NCBI RefSeq assembly: GCF_003946165.1
Contig: NZ_RHOI01000010.1
Coordinates: 35,738-99,737 of the forward strand
Source of the DNA: Lacticaseibacillus baoqingensis
GTDB lineage: Bacteria > Bacillota > Bacilli > Lactobacillales > Lactobacillaceae
Reading direction: 5' to 3'
DNA: 64,000 nucleotides
In this document: piece by piece, positions 18,854 to 26,471 of the stretch
Numbering within the stretch: position 1 is the stretch's first letter
Layout: every line of letters begins with the position of its first letter
The notes under the pieces: model-generated
Told to the model about the DNA's origin: nothing
What the model saw: the letters and a program-made list of their open reading frames with translations, nothing else
Databases searched by the model: none
Translations under genes and position numbers: made by a program

Positions 18854-19960
18854 CTAGATCATGAAATCTAAGATTCCCCAACCAAGTAAGGCTAAGATCG
18901 CTAGACCCAAGAAATTCAAAGCAGAAAAACCAAGGAAGAATTTGCCGGAATCTTTATTGCCCCAGTTGGTATATTCTTTGAAGACTAGGAGATTGCACAT
19001 CGAACCAACGACGGTGCCAAGGCCGCCAATGTTTGAGCCTAAGAATAAAGCTTCTTGGAAATTGGTAAACTTGGCGATCAACACCGTGGAAGGCACGTTG
19101 GAGATGATCTGGCTGGAGAAGATGCTGGTCAAGAACACGGAATGCTCAGTTGCCACCAGCCCGGAGATCAAGCTGACGACCCAAGGCAGCTGTCGCAAGA
19201 CGCTGACGATCATGAAGAACCCGCCGAAAGTCAACACGATCCCGTAATCGACGTCCAACAAGATCTTGCGGTTGTAGGCAAAAGCCAAGGTGAGGGCACA
19301 TATCGCCCCGACCCAAGAAGGGATAAATTCCAGTACCCCGCCAAAAATGATCAGCGCCACAATGATGGTGACAATGGTCGGCCGAGTTTGGATGCGAATG
19401 TCTTGAGCAGGGACGTTAGGCAACGGGGTCTTTTTAATGAAGAAGATAAAGATCGTCATTAAAATCAAGCTTGCGATCAATAGCGGGATCGACCAGGTGA
19501 AAAACGTTCCCACTTTAATGCCGTAATGGTTCATCAAAAAAATGTTATGGGTATTCCCAAACGGGGTAAATGCACTCCCGAAATTTGCGCCCATGCCGAT
19601 CAATGTCACCGGCAAGATCTCCGGCAGCGAAAACTTCTTGGCGATGCGCAAATATAATGGCACTAAAGTCAAAACGGTGACATCATTCGTTAAGAACATA
19701 CCAGCCCCGACGGCCAATACCACAAACATCCAAGTGAGCTGGCGGTTGCTGGTGGCGCGACTCGTCAGCCGGTAGGCAAAATAATCAAGGATATGTAGAT
19801 ACTCGAATATCTGGATGACGGTCATCATCCCGAGAATCGAAAACAACGTGGAAAAGTTGATATCTGCTAGTCGTGGCCTGGCAAAGAACAGACTGAGCAC
19901 TACCAAAGCCGCGGTGATTTGGAACACGCGGTCTTTGACAATGTTTTTAATTACGGTCAT
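18854..19960 (-). CDS. SLC13/ArsB-superfamily anion permease
   Basis: A 368-residue polytopic membrane protein with about ten helices. The tandem hallmark segments VGAGMFLTNDVTVLTLVPLY (about 78-97) and GANFGSAFTPFGNTHN (about 122-137) resemble the two substrate loops of the ion transporter superfamily that includes ArsB, CitM and NhaD. The protein is at the short end for this superfamily. The substrate could be a carboxylate or an oxyanion; no ars or cit genes are nearby to decide. It is monocistronic with GGAGAGGG before its ATG. Confidence 0.8.
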   Translation of the reverse strand: MTVIKNIVKDRVFQITAALVVLSLFFARPRLADINFSTLFSILGMMTVIQIFEYLHILDYFAYRLTSRATSNRQLTWMFVVLAVGAGMFLTNDVTVLTLVPLYLRIAKKFSLPEILPVTLIGMGANFGSAFTPFGNTHNIFLMNHYGIKVGTFFTWSIPLLIASLILMTIFIFFIKKTPLPNVPAQDIRIQTRPTIVTIIVALIIFGGVLEFIPSWVGAICALTLAFAYNRKILLDVDYGIVLTFGGFFMIVSVLRQLPWVVSLISGLVATEHSVFLTSIFSSQIISNVPSTVLIAKFTNFQEALFLGSNIGGLGTVVGSMCNLLVFKEYTNWGNKDSGKFFLGFSALNFLGLAILALLGWGILDFMI

Positions 19961-20079
19961 GAATTAACCCTCTCCAAAATTGACTCAACATTCCTATTTT
20001 GCGCTAAAACCGCAACGGAGACAACCGGCCTAATGTAAAACTCTCGTAAAGATGGGGCAGGATTTTTTACATTGAAGAC

Positions 20080-20093
20080 ATTTCCCGGGAAAT
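20080..20093. repeat. Perfect palindrome ATTTCCCGGGAAAT, copy 1
   Basis: A 14-base perfect palindrome about 45 bases ahead of rlmH, shared as TTTCCCGGGAAA with a copy at 26472-26483. It lies upstream of the candidate -10 TATACT of rlmH and may be a regulator site. The two copies bracket the accessory block from 20.1 to 26.5 kb. Confidence 0.5.
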
Positions 20094-20136
20094 ACGCGTC
20101 AGCCAAGGTATACTGAATGGATGAAGGGGTGAAGAC

Positions 20137-20616
20137 ATGACGATCAAGATCATTGGGGTTGGAAAGTTAAAAGAAAAGTACTTTAAAGATGGCATCGCGG
20201 AATATAAAAAGCGCCTTGGCGCGTTTGCCAAGGTGGAATTAGTTGAAGTGCCAGACGAAAAAGCGCCAGAATCGCTTTCAGCAGCGGAAATGGCCCAAGT
20301 CAAGGCAGTTGAAGGCCAGCGCATCTTGGCCAAGGTCAAACCGCGTGATTGGGTGATTGCCTTGGCAATCGAAGGCAAGCAACGGTCATCAGAAGCCTTT
20401 GCCAAAGAGTTGCAAGAGCTCGAAACTTATGGCCATTCGGATATCACCTTCGTGATCGGCGGCTCTTTGGGCTTAGCGCCAGAGGTGATGAAACGGGCAG
20501 ATAATACATTGAGTTTCGGCTTGTTGACGATGCCACATCAGCTGATGCGGTTGGTCTTGATCGAGCAGGTCTACCGCGCATTTATGATCAATGCGGGCAG
20601 GCCGTATCACAAGTGA
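20137..20616 (+). CDS. rlmH: 23S rRNA (pseudouridine1915-N3)-methyltransferase RlmH
   Basis: A 159-residue SPOUT methyltransferase that modifies pseudouridine 1915 in helix 69 of 23S rRNA. The knot-forming SAM site FVIGGSLGL (about residues 105-113), the [19 protein letters not shown] segment and the terminal RPYHK are all present, and the length is exactly that of the family. The last codons (TAT CAC AAG TGA) lie inside an SCC-like attachment site. In lactobacilli the gene usually sits directly after htrA; here about 19 kb of other genes separate them. Confidence 0.98.
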   Translation: MTIKIIGVGKLKEKYFKDGIAEYKKRLGAFAKVELVEVPDEKAPESLSAAEMAQVKAVEGQRILAKVKPRDWVIALAIEGKQRSSEAFAKELQELETYGHSDITFVIGGSLGLAPEVMKRADNTLSFGLLTMPHQLMRLVLIEQVYRAFMINAGRPYHK

Positions 20617-20624
20617 TGCGGTTT
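20604..20624 (+). repeat. SCC-like attachment site in the 3' end of rlmH (candidate attL)
   Basis: TATCACAAGTGATGCGGTT (20605-20623) spans the last three codons of rlmH, its stop and the bases after it. From memory, the staphylococcal SCCmec attB in the same gene reads TATCATAAATGATGCGGTTT, so even the non-coding TGCGGTTT is shared. A copy with one mismatch lies at 23894-23912 in the same orientation. Confidence 0.75.
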
Positions 20625-20691
20625 ACCAAATTAAGTCATACAAAAGTATCCGATATGGTCGTTAGTAATACAGTTGAATTTTGGAGGAAAA

Positions 20692-20729
20692 AAATACCGC
20701 TTGCTCAATATTTTGAGCAAGCGGTATTT
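20692..20729 (+). terminator. Hairpin downstream of rlmH
   Basis: AAATACCGCTTGCTCA and TGAGCAAGCGGTATTT form a perfect 16-pair stem with A/T at the base, able to stop transcription from rlmH and from the facing TetR-type gene. TTGAATTTTGGAG before it and TTGAATTCTGGAG after it (near 20675 and 20763) are a short direct repeat. Confidence 0.8.
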
Positions 20730-20775
20730 GGTATGTAGTGAAGAAGTATTCAGTAGTTGAGTTGAATTCTGGAGC

Positions 20776-21285
20776 TTATTTGTTCGCCTCGGGAAATTGC
20801 TGAGTCGTATAGATGTGATCTAGTTTGTCACCGTCTTTATAGATGCTGTATGGTTGGCCGGTTCGATTGATCCAAGTAATGATCGCGGAGATTCGTCCAA
20901 GTAGGAAATACTGGTTGTAGTCATCACCAATGACAGAAGCAAAGAGGTCAGTGAAACATTTAGTGATCACTTCGTCGAACTCTGAATCGTTTTGCTGGAT
21001 GACAATCGTGTTGTGGAAAGATTGTTTGTAAATCTCGTTGAAAAGTAAGAATGGGTGATCAAGTAAATTCTGACGCCAAGAGGTGTTGATTGTAATTGAA
21101 CTCTCGAATATTTCTGTAAGTAAGGCATACTTGTCGGCATAGTATAAGTAGAGTGTGTTTCTGTGGATCATCGCTTCTTTAGCAATCATGTTGACGGTAA
21201 TTTTACTGAAAGGAACTTGCTGTATTAATGAATTCAACGCGCGTTGGATTTCTCGTTTGGTGCGAATACTGCGCTTATCAGGCAT
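20776..21285 (-). CDS. TetR family transcriptional regulator
   Basis: A 169-residue regulator: TetR helix-turn-helix at residues 8-55 (TKREIQRALNSLIQQVPFSKITVNMIAKEAMIHRNTLYLYYADKYALL) and an all-helical C-terminal ligand part without recognisable motif, of the short DhaS/YfiR-like kind. It is divergent from an MFS pump and DUF4811 gene and is presumably their local repressor, taking the place that a MerR protein has in the related cassette at 7.4 kb. Codon use and base composition are noticeably more AT-rich than in flanking genes, fitting acquired DNA. Confidence 0.88.
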   Translation of the reverse strand: MPDKRSIRTKREIQRALNSLIQQVPFSKITVNMIAKEAMIHRNTLYLYYADKYALLTEIFESSITINTSWRQNLLDHPFLLFNEIYKQSFHNTIVIQQNDSEFDEVITKCFTDLFASVIGDDYNQYFLLGRISAIITWINRTGQPYSIYKDGDKLDHIYTTQQFPEANK

Positions 21286-21310
21286 GTTTTCACCTCATTT
21301 TCACGAATGT

Positions 21311-21405
21311 GTAGTACTACTGTGCATTGTATCATATTTATCCATTTACGCAGTCACGCAATTCAATTAACCTAAACTTTGTTGTTTTCATAATTTTCTG
21401 AAAAC
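21311..21405. promoter_or_regulatory. Candidate TetR operators in the divergent region
   Basis: Two dyads are seen: the perfect palindrome GTAGTACTAC (21311-21320), near the TetR gene start, and GTTTTCA / TGAAAAC (21384-21390 and 21399-21405), just upstream of the pump gene. Either or both could bind the adjacent repressor. Confidence 0.45.
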
Positions 21406-21444
21406 GAAATTTAATCTTGAGAATATATGATGTTAGGAGTAAAA

Positions 21445-22950
21445 ATGAAAAAATCATATGAAGATATTCATGGGAAAAAATATAATCGTTGGCTGATCTT
21501 GTTCGTAGTCGTTTTAATTGCCTTTGCCGGTACGATCATGCAGACTTCGTTAAGCACAGCACTGCCAACGCTGATGAAGTCGTTTGATATCAGCATGAGC
21601 ACTGCTCAGACTGCGACCACGTATTATTTGTTGGTCAATGGGATTATTGTGCCATTATCTGCGGTATTTCTGACCCGGGTGCCAACGAAGCGATTATATC
21701 TTATTCTCGGCATTACGCAGCTTGTTGGTATCATAATGACTTACTTTTCACCCAATTCATCATGGGGATTCTTCATTGCCGGTCGAATCATCACGGCCTT
21801 AGCAGTTGGCATCTTATCGTCGACCATGGCAGTCATTGTCATGAATATTTTCTCGAGTAAAGAACTGGGCACCGCAATTGGACTGACGGGTTTGGCATTA
21901 GGACTTGCGCCAGCCGTGGGACCGACACTAACTGGTTGGATTCTCAGTAAATCGCATGTTATCTTTGGACTCACAGTTTCTTCGTCATGGCGCTCGATGT
22001 TTCTGCCTTCGTTGCTGGTAACTGCGCTTTGTGTGGTATTGATTCCATTTGTGATGCATGATGTCGTTGAAAATCATCGACAAAAAATTGATTTCGTGTC
22101 AGTACTGCTTTCGACCATTGGGTTTGGTTTTTTTATTACCGGTTTCTCAAATGTTGCTGACAAGGGCTGGGGAGATCTGAGTGTCATTTTACCGGTGATT
22201 ATTGGTGTTGTTTTCATTGGTTTGTTCGCATGGCGTCAATTACGCATGGATGATCCATTACTTGATGTTCGTCTATTTTTGAATTCGCGCTTCACCGTAG
22301 CGACTGTTGGCACTCTGTTGGTTACCATGGCGATGTATGGCGTTGAAATGATGCTCCCCACGTACTTACAGAATGTGCGAGGTATGTCGCCACTAAACTC
22401 TGGGATGACATTGTTTTTCGGTGCTTTAATGATGGGGGTCATGGCACCAATTGCAGGTAATTTGGCTGATAAATATGGGGTAAAAAAACTTGCCTTAACT
22501 GGATTTTTCATTTTGGCGATTGGGACGTTACCGTTTGCATTTATCAGTGCCACCACACCGACATTACTGATCAAGGTAATGTATGCGGTACGCATGATCG
22601 GGATCGCAACGGCGTTGATGCCACTGACCACTGCAGCCATGACGGCAGTGGCAGTGGAGCACTCAACCCATGCCTCAACGATCAACAACACAGCGCGTCA
22701 GATTTCCTCATCAATTGCGGTGGCCGTGTTGACTTCTTTGACTCAAAATACCACCACCAATGCACTGCCACAGCATGCATTGAAAATCGCAGATCCACTG
22801 GCTTATGGTGCTAAGTCAATTACCGCTGCGGTATCCGGTTTCCGCGTTTCATTCATCGCCGGATTAGTGTTGGCCATTTTGGGGTTTGTCTTTGTTTGTT
22901 TCATCAAGAAACAAACAAAATCTAATGACGTACAAATGGAGGTCGACTGA
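21445..22950 (+). CDS. MFS multidrug efflux transporter, DHA2 type (second copy)
   Basis: A 501-residue 14-TM pump, clearly paralogous to the one at 7980: ALPTLMKSFDISMSTAQ, GLTGLALGLAPAVGPTLTGW and PLTTAAMTAVAVEHSTHAS match in order. The ATG at 21445 has TTAGGAG upstream; the codon at 21427 has none. It lies in the AT-rich cassette between the two attachment-like repeats, is controlled by a divergent TetR-type gene, and is followed by the second DUF4811 gene with a coupled start. Substrates are unknown; an acquired resistance pump is a reasonable inference. Confidence 0.9.
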   Translation: MKKSYEDIHGKKYNRWLILFVVVLIAFAGTIMQTSLSTALPTLMKSFDISMSTAQTATTYYLLVNGIIVPLSAVFLTRVPTKRLYLILGITQLVGIIMTYFSPNSSWGFFIAGRIITALAVGILSSTMAVIVMNIFSSKELGTAIGLTGLALGLAPAVGPTLTGWILSKSHVIFGLTVSSSWRSMFLPSLLVTALCVVLIPFVMHDVVENHRQKIDFVSVLLSTIGFGFFITGFSNVADKGWGDLSVILPVIIGVVFIGLFAWRQLRMDDPLLDVRLFLNSRFTVATVGTLLVTMAMYGVEMMLPTYLQNVRGMSPLNSGMTLFFGALMMGVMAPIAGNLADKYGVKKLALTGFFILAIGTLPFAFISATTPTLLIKVMYAVRMIGIATALMPLTTAAMTAVAVEHSTHASTINNTARQISSSIAVAVLTSLTQNTTTNALPQHALKIADPLAYGAKSITAAVSGFRVSFIAGLVLAILGFVFVCFIKKQTKSNDVQMEVD

Positions 22951-23681
22951 AGATTATCTATCTCATTTTTATTCTCACGATATTGGCTTTTGTCACAATT
23001 ATTATGATCAAGTCGAAGACGTTGCGTGTGATTGCCAGTGGTATCTCTGTTGTGGGCTTGATCACAGCTGTCGGTTTCATGATCGGCAATCAAGAGTGGC
23101 ACTGGGGCATGAAGCAGGAAACGTCGACTACGATGAGTACCAAGGTCTATTCTGCCTTGCCGATAGCAACGCCAAAGAATATTCTGATTTACCAAAATGT
23201 TGGAACAAACAGGCAACATCAGGTACTTGTTTTCCGCGATTCAAAGACTGAAAAGAAAGCAACCGCATATGCTAAGCCGGACGATGGTGATATATTGAAG
23301 GCGGACAAGACTACAGCAACCTATAAGCTCGCCAATACAACGGCACCCAAGCTGACGGTAAGGACTACATACTGGGTGTACACGTCTAAGCTGATGAACA
23401 CTGTCTTTCACTACTCCGGTAATGGGAAAAAGTTTGTTTCAAAGTCGACTTTTTTGACGTTACCTAAATCTTCTTGGCAGGTGATGACTAAGAGACAGGT
23501 CAAAGATTATCAACAGCAATTGGTTGAATTGGCTAAGGTACAAGCAATGAAGGCTTCTCAAGGTGAAACAAGTGCAGTAATTAATCACCAATACAATGCA
23601 GAAAGTATGGAGATAAACTACGAGTGTATTTTTGAAAACAGGAATAGAGGTCTTCCATATTTGCTGTTTTTCATCAGTTAG
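22947..23681 (+). CDS. DUF4811 membrane protein (second copy), apparent CTG start
   Basis: Residues KIIYLIFILTILAFVTIIMIKSK and NQEWHWGMKQETSTTMSTKVYSA align with the first DUF4811 protein. No ATG, GTG or TTG fits: the frame begins with CTG overlapping the pump stop as CTGA, exactly where the first cassette has ATGA, with GGAGGT just before. Alternatives are an ATT at 22953 or a shortened product from TTG at 22983, which would lose the first helix. Length from CTG is 244 residues. The last 40 residues (after SAVIN) do not resemble the Ala/Gln-rich tail of the first copy, so the C-terminus may be eroded near the element end. Confidence 0.65.
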   Translation: MKIIYLIFILTILAFVTIIMIKSKTLRVIASGISVVGLITAVGFMIGNQEWHWGMKQETSTTMSTKVYSALPIATPKNILIYQNVGTNRQHQVLVFRDSKTEKKATAYAKPDDGDILKADKTTATYKLANTTAPKLTVRTTYWVYTSKLMNTVFHYSGNGKKFVSKSTFLTLPKSSWQVMTKRQVKDYQQQLVELAKVQAMKASQGETSAVINHQYNAESMEINYECIFENRNRGLPYLLFFIS

Positions 23682-23770
23682 TTCCATCATTGGCGAAAAT
23701 CTTGGGATAAGGCTGAATACTGGGTGTTACTGGTATTTTGACTGAATCAACGTTTAATACTCAGTATAGA

Positions 23771-23812
23771 GTGCCACAACCGACGTAAAATCGGTTGTGG
23801 CACTTTATTTTT
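23771..23812 (+). terminator. Terminator of the second efflux cassette
   Basis: GTGCCACAACCGA and its exact complement (23771-23783, 23791-23803) with TTTATTTTTT after. It stops the MFS/DUF4811 transcript. Confidence 0.88.
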
Positions 23813-24070
23813 TCATGCGAGGAGGGGAAGCATAAGTACAAATGTAAGTCGTAGTGTAGAATTAACCGCAGGATTGTCTGTTACAGTAGTCCATATCACA
23901 AGTGAGGCGGTTAATTAAAGTGACCGCAGGTGAGGATTGCTTGACCGCAGGCGTTGTATCAAAGGTCTATTGAGTCGAAAAGAAGCATGAAGACCAGTCT
24001 GTGACGATGACATTGATAAACGTATGCAACCTGTTTCGTTTAGGAAACCTGCATGATATAATCAAGTCAT
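23813..24070. other. Gene-free interval with attachment-like and GACCGCAGG repeats
   Basis: No ORF is credible here. It holds the second attachment-like site (23894-23912) and a 10-base inverted repeat AATTAACCGC / GCGGTTAATT (23861-23870, 23907-23916) around it. Copies of CCGCAGG occur at 23866, 23924 and 23953, two of them in GACCGCAGG. It looks like a recombination junction. Confidence 0.5.
23894..23912 (+). repeat. Second SCC-like attachment site (candidate attR)
   Basis: TATCACAAGTGAGGCGGTT differs from the rlmH site in one of 19 positions and has the same orientation, 3,289 bases away. It is not in a coding context, so the match is not explained by RlmH protein conservation. Confidence 0.7.
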
Positions 24071-24192
24071 AGAAAAAGACGTCATGCGTCAACATGGCGT
24101 CCGTGCAGACCGTTAAAGACGGTTGGCATTTAATAGAAGTTGGTACTAGACCGTTAAACTCCCGCCAAGAAGTTTACTGACGGTCTTTTTGA
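24055..24192 (+). ncRNA. Putative antisense RNA (antitoxin) of a type I toxin-antitoxin pair
   Basis: An extended -10 TGATATAAT (24055-24063) precedes a region of about 120 bases with no ORF. It contains the ACCGTTAAAGACGGT hairpin and ends in AGACCGT...ACGGTCTTTTTG (24147-24190). Its 3' end overlaps the 3' end of the holin-like toxin gene on the other strand, the arrangement of Fst/Lpt-type convergent toxin-antitoxin RNAs. Confidence 0.6.
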
Positions 24193-24296
24193 TTGCCAAC
24201 GATTGCTTGAATGATGACGACCACTAATCCGATGAGTGACAAGACGAACCCGCCGAACATCAGCATTAGGGTCAACGCATCAGCAACAGTTACCAA
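24174..24296 (-). CDS. Holin-like type I toxin (Hol-Tox/Fst-like), 40 residues
   Basis: A 40-residue hydrophobic peptide starting VTVADALTLMLMFGG, one membrane helix (about residues 7-32) and a charged end NQKDRQ. This is the pattern of the short 'putative holin-like toxin' family of lactobacilli and enterococci. It starts at TTG 24296 with AAAGGAGG six bases upstream. The longer frame to 24401 has no ribosome site. Such peptides damage the membrane when freed from an antisense RNA. A candidate minus-strand -10 lies at 24397-24392 (TGATACACT). It sits between the second and third attachment-like repeats. Confidence 0.75.
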   Translation of the reverse strand: MVTVADALTLMLMFGGFVLSLIGLVVVIIQAIVGNQKDRQ

Positions 24297-24484
24297 AAGG
24301 TGCCTCCTTTCCTTAGAGTTTGGATGATGTACATAGGCACCACCTCGCAATGGATCAGATTTACCAACCGTTTTCAACTTTCTGCCTGAATAGTGTATCA
24401 TGACAGGGTACTTTGAACATGGTATACACGTTATGGTTTATTAAAGAGTAGAGGGCAAACTGCGTGAATGATTGATACATTCGT

Positions 24485-24504
24485 CCGTATCACAAATAGT
24501 GAGG
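24485..24504 (+). repeat. Third, weaker attachment-like sequence
   Basis: CCGTATCACAAATAGTGAGG shares CCGTATCACAA with the rlmH site. Read ungapped, TATCACAAATAGTGAGG matches 14 of 17 positions of the staphylococcal variant TATCATAAGTAATGAGG as I recall it. It is in the same orientation as the other two and lies in the leader of the XRE gene. Confidence 0.4.
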
Positions 24505-24563
24505 ATGCTAGAGAGACTAGCGTGACGTGATCGCAGTCGAGACGTACGCTTAGGAGGTCAACC

Positions 24564-25325
24564 ATGTTTGAGCAAACATTACGTCAGACCAGGCAACAAC
24601 GCGGTATGACACAGCAACAACTGGCGGAGCGGATGTTTGTCTCTAGGCAAACCGTATCCAGTTGGGAAACTGGCCGGAACCTGCCTAACCTCGAGACGCT
24701 GGCTGGACTTGCTGAATTGTTGGACGTCTCGACGGATTACTTGTTGGGACGGCAGTCCAATGACGTCGAGAAGCAAAAGTTGGCCTGCTTGCCAACGGCG
24801 GTGGCGATTGCCGTCATTATCCGGTTGGTGATTCCAACAACTGCTGAGATGTTGGTATTGTCTGATGCCATGATTGTTAGCCTGCTGGTCATACTTGGCT
24901 GTGAACATAAGCCGATTAAGCAGCGATACACCCAGATTGCCTCGTTTACGGTGGGTTTGCTGATGGTTGCTATCGCATGGGGACAAATCTTTGGGATGGA
25001 TGTTGGCAATCAGCTGGCCTATGTCGTCATTGGCGCGTTGTTGACGAGCGAATCCGCGTGGCTACTTTGCCAAGATCGATTCCGTTTGAGGAGTGGTCTC
25101 TTGAAAAATAAAGCTTGGTGGATCGCCAATGGGATGCTGGGGTTTCTAATCGCCAGTGGGGGCGTATGGATCCTGATTCGACACGTTGATGGGTCAGGAC
25201 ACATCGAAAATACGGGCTCTCGACTGCTGGCGTTAGGCGTATTAGGGGTGTTCACAGCAGGTATTGTGGTGGTTGAGTTGGTAATCTATGCCGTGATCAG
25301 GCGCGCTCGTCGCTTCCCACGGTAG
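24564..25325 (+). CDS. XRE family regulator with C-terminal membrane domain
   Basis: A 253-residue protein: Cro/CI helix-turn-helix at residues 4-60 (LRQTRQQRGMTQQQLAERMFVSRQTVSSWETGRNLPNLETL), then about six membrane segments from residue 75 to the end. Membrane-tethered XRE regulators of this type are common in Firmicutes accessory regions, and the sensed signal is unknown. CTTAGGAGGTC precedes the ATG. It follows the toxin-antitoxin module and precedes a bidirectional terminator, so it is monocistronic. Confidence 0.85.
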   Translation: MFEQTLRQTRQQRGMTQQQLAERMFVSRQTVSSWETGRNLPNLETLAGLAELLDVSTDYLLGRQSNDVEKQKLACLPTAVAIAVIIRLVIPTTAEMLVLSDAMIVSLLVILGCEHKPIKQRYTQIASFTVGLLMVAIAWGQIFGMDVGNQLAYVVIGALLTSESAWLLCQDRFRLRSGLLKNKAWWIANGMLGFLIASGGVWILIRHVDGSGHIENTGSRLLALGVLGVFTAGIVVVELVIYAVIRRARRFPR

Positions 25326-25362
25326 GCGAGATTTTGATGGATTCATCAAGACGAATAGAATA

Positions 25363-25396
25363 CGAAAAAGGAGTCGCGCTGTGCGGCTCCTTTTCA
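25363..25396. terminator. Bidirectional terminator
   Basis: AAAAAGGAGTCGC / GCGGCTCCTTTTC form a 12-pair stem with A and T tracts, placed between the convergent XRE and immunity-like genes. Confidence 0.8.
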
Positions 25397-25415
25397 CGTT
25401 CAATCGGGTCTCGTT

Positions 25416-25781
25416 TCAGTCGCGAACCGGCATCTTCTCTAAGAAACTGTAAAACTGGCGCTTGTCTGAGAAATCCGCCATGTATTGGCCGTTGAAGCCG
25501 GCCTTAGCACCGATCCAAGCCAATTCGTCGATCAGGCTTTCTTGCGGCGTCGGGAATGTGATCTTACCGTTGCTTGCCTTGATGCGGATATAATTCACGA
25601 GCCGATTGATCAGCGCTTCTGGATTTTTGGCGGTGTCGAGCTTCTGGTAGACCTGACGCAACACATCTGTGATGTCTAACAATTGCGGCGATTGATCCGG
25701 GCGCTGGGCCAGCAATGCGGATAATGCTGTAATGGCTTGTTTTGCCGAAGTAGTCGTTTGCTTTTGTGATTTGGTTGACAT
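25416..25781 (-). CDS. Bacteriocin immunity-like protein (pediocin-type immunity family)
   Basis: A 121-residue acidic/basic helical protein with no signal peptide. The pattern of an N-terminal helical bundle (AITALSALLAQRPDQSPQLLDITDVLRQVYQKL) followed by a C-terminal amphipathic segment (DELAWIGAKAGFNGQYMADFS) fits the EntA_Immun family, whose members protect cells from class IIa bacteriocins by guarding the mannose PTS receptor. No bacteriocin gene is adjacent, so it would be an orphan immunity gene. GAGGTGAG precedes the ATG. Assignment is by resemblance only; another small helical protein remains possible. Confidence 0.5.
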   Translation of the reverse strand: MSTKSQKQTTTSAKQAITALSALLAQRPDQSPQLLDITDVLRQVYQKLDTAKNPEALINRLVNYIRIKASNGKITFPTPQESLIDELAWIGAKAGFNGQYMADFSDKRQFYSFLEKMPVRD

Positions 25782-25929
25782 CTATCTCACCTCGCCTTCA
25801 GCGTAGGCGTGCCTCTACTACAATGCAAGCAGCACCAGCAGATCCGAGCCGCAACCAACAGTTGCCCTGCCGTTTAGTTGACAATGTTGCGGTGGCTTTG
25901 TAGCCTTGGCTGATGGGGAGTGACGTAAA

Positions 25930-26457
25930 ATGTTGAAGATGGGTAAATTGATTCAGGAACAACGGCAGCGCCGTGGGTTATCGCAGAGTGACTTGGCCGC
26001 GCAGTTGCACGTTACCCGGCAGGCGGTGTCTAAGTGGGAGAACGACCAAAGTTATCCCGATGTCGACATGCTGGTGCAGCTGGCACAGATTTTTCAGTGC
26101 GACGTGCGGGTGTTGCTGGGACTGAAGCAGAAGATGCAGTGGCGCGGCCTGTTTCGCTGGCGTGCTGAAGACAAAGAGATCAAGTGGTACGCCGGGGGTG
26201 GTGAACGGCGACGGCTGGCGATCTCATGGCTAGTTGATATCATCGCGCTACTGCCGCCGGAACAGGCGCCGCTGAAGGCATTGCTGGCACAACAGTATCA
26301 GCGCCTGATGACCGACGGCACGTCGACGCCTTATGTGCTGATGTCATTAAATATGGAGGTGGCGTCACTGATGCACCATGAGCATTTTGTCTTACCGACG
26401 GAAGCTGAAGCGAGGTATCAACAGTTGTTGCGGCTGTCGAATATTCGTTACAGGTGA
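25930..26457 (+). CDS. XRE family transcriptional regulator
   Basis: A 175-residue protein with a Cro/CI helix-turn-helix at residues 5-62 (LIQEQRQRRGLSQSDLAAQLHVTRQAVSKWENDQSYPDVDML). The soluble C-terminal half is rich in Trp, Arg and Gln (WRGLFRWRAEDKEIKWYAGGGERRR) and I do not recognise it. GGGGAGTGA precedes the ATG. It is divergent from the immunity-like gene and could control it. Composition here is back to the GC-richer level of the chromosome. Confidence 0.85.
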   Translation: MLKMGKLIQEQRQRRGLSQSDLAAQLHVTRQAVSKWENDQSYPDVDMLVQLAQIFQCDVRVLLGLKQKMQWRGLFRWRAEDKEIKWYAGGGERRRLAISWLVDIIALLPPEQAPLKALLAQQYQRLMTDGTSTPYVLMSLNMEVASLMHHEHFVLPTEAEARYQQLLRLSNIRYR

Positions 26458-26471
26458 CCATACTGGAAATA

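Noticed and set aside
20793..24400. ccr-type large serine recombinase inside the SCC-like element
   Set aside because: All credible ORFs between the repeats are accounted for (TetR, MFS, DUF4811, toxin); none has recombinase features, so the element is called recombinase-less.
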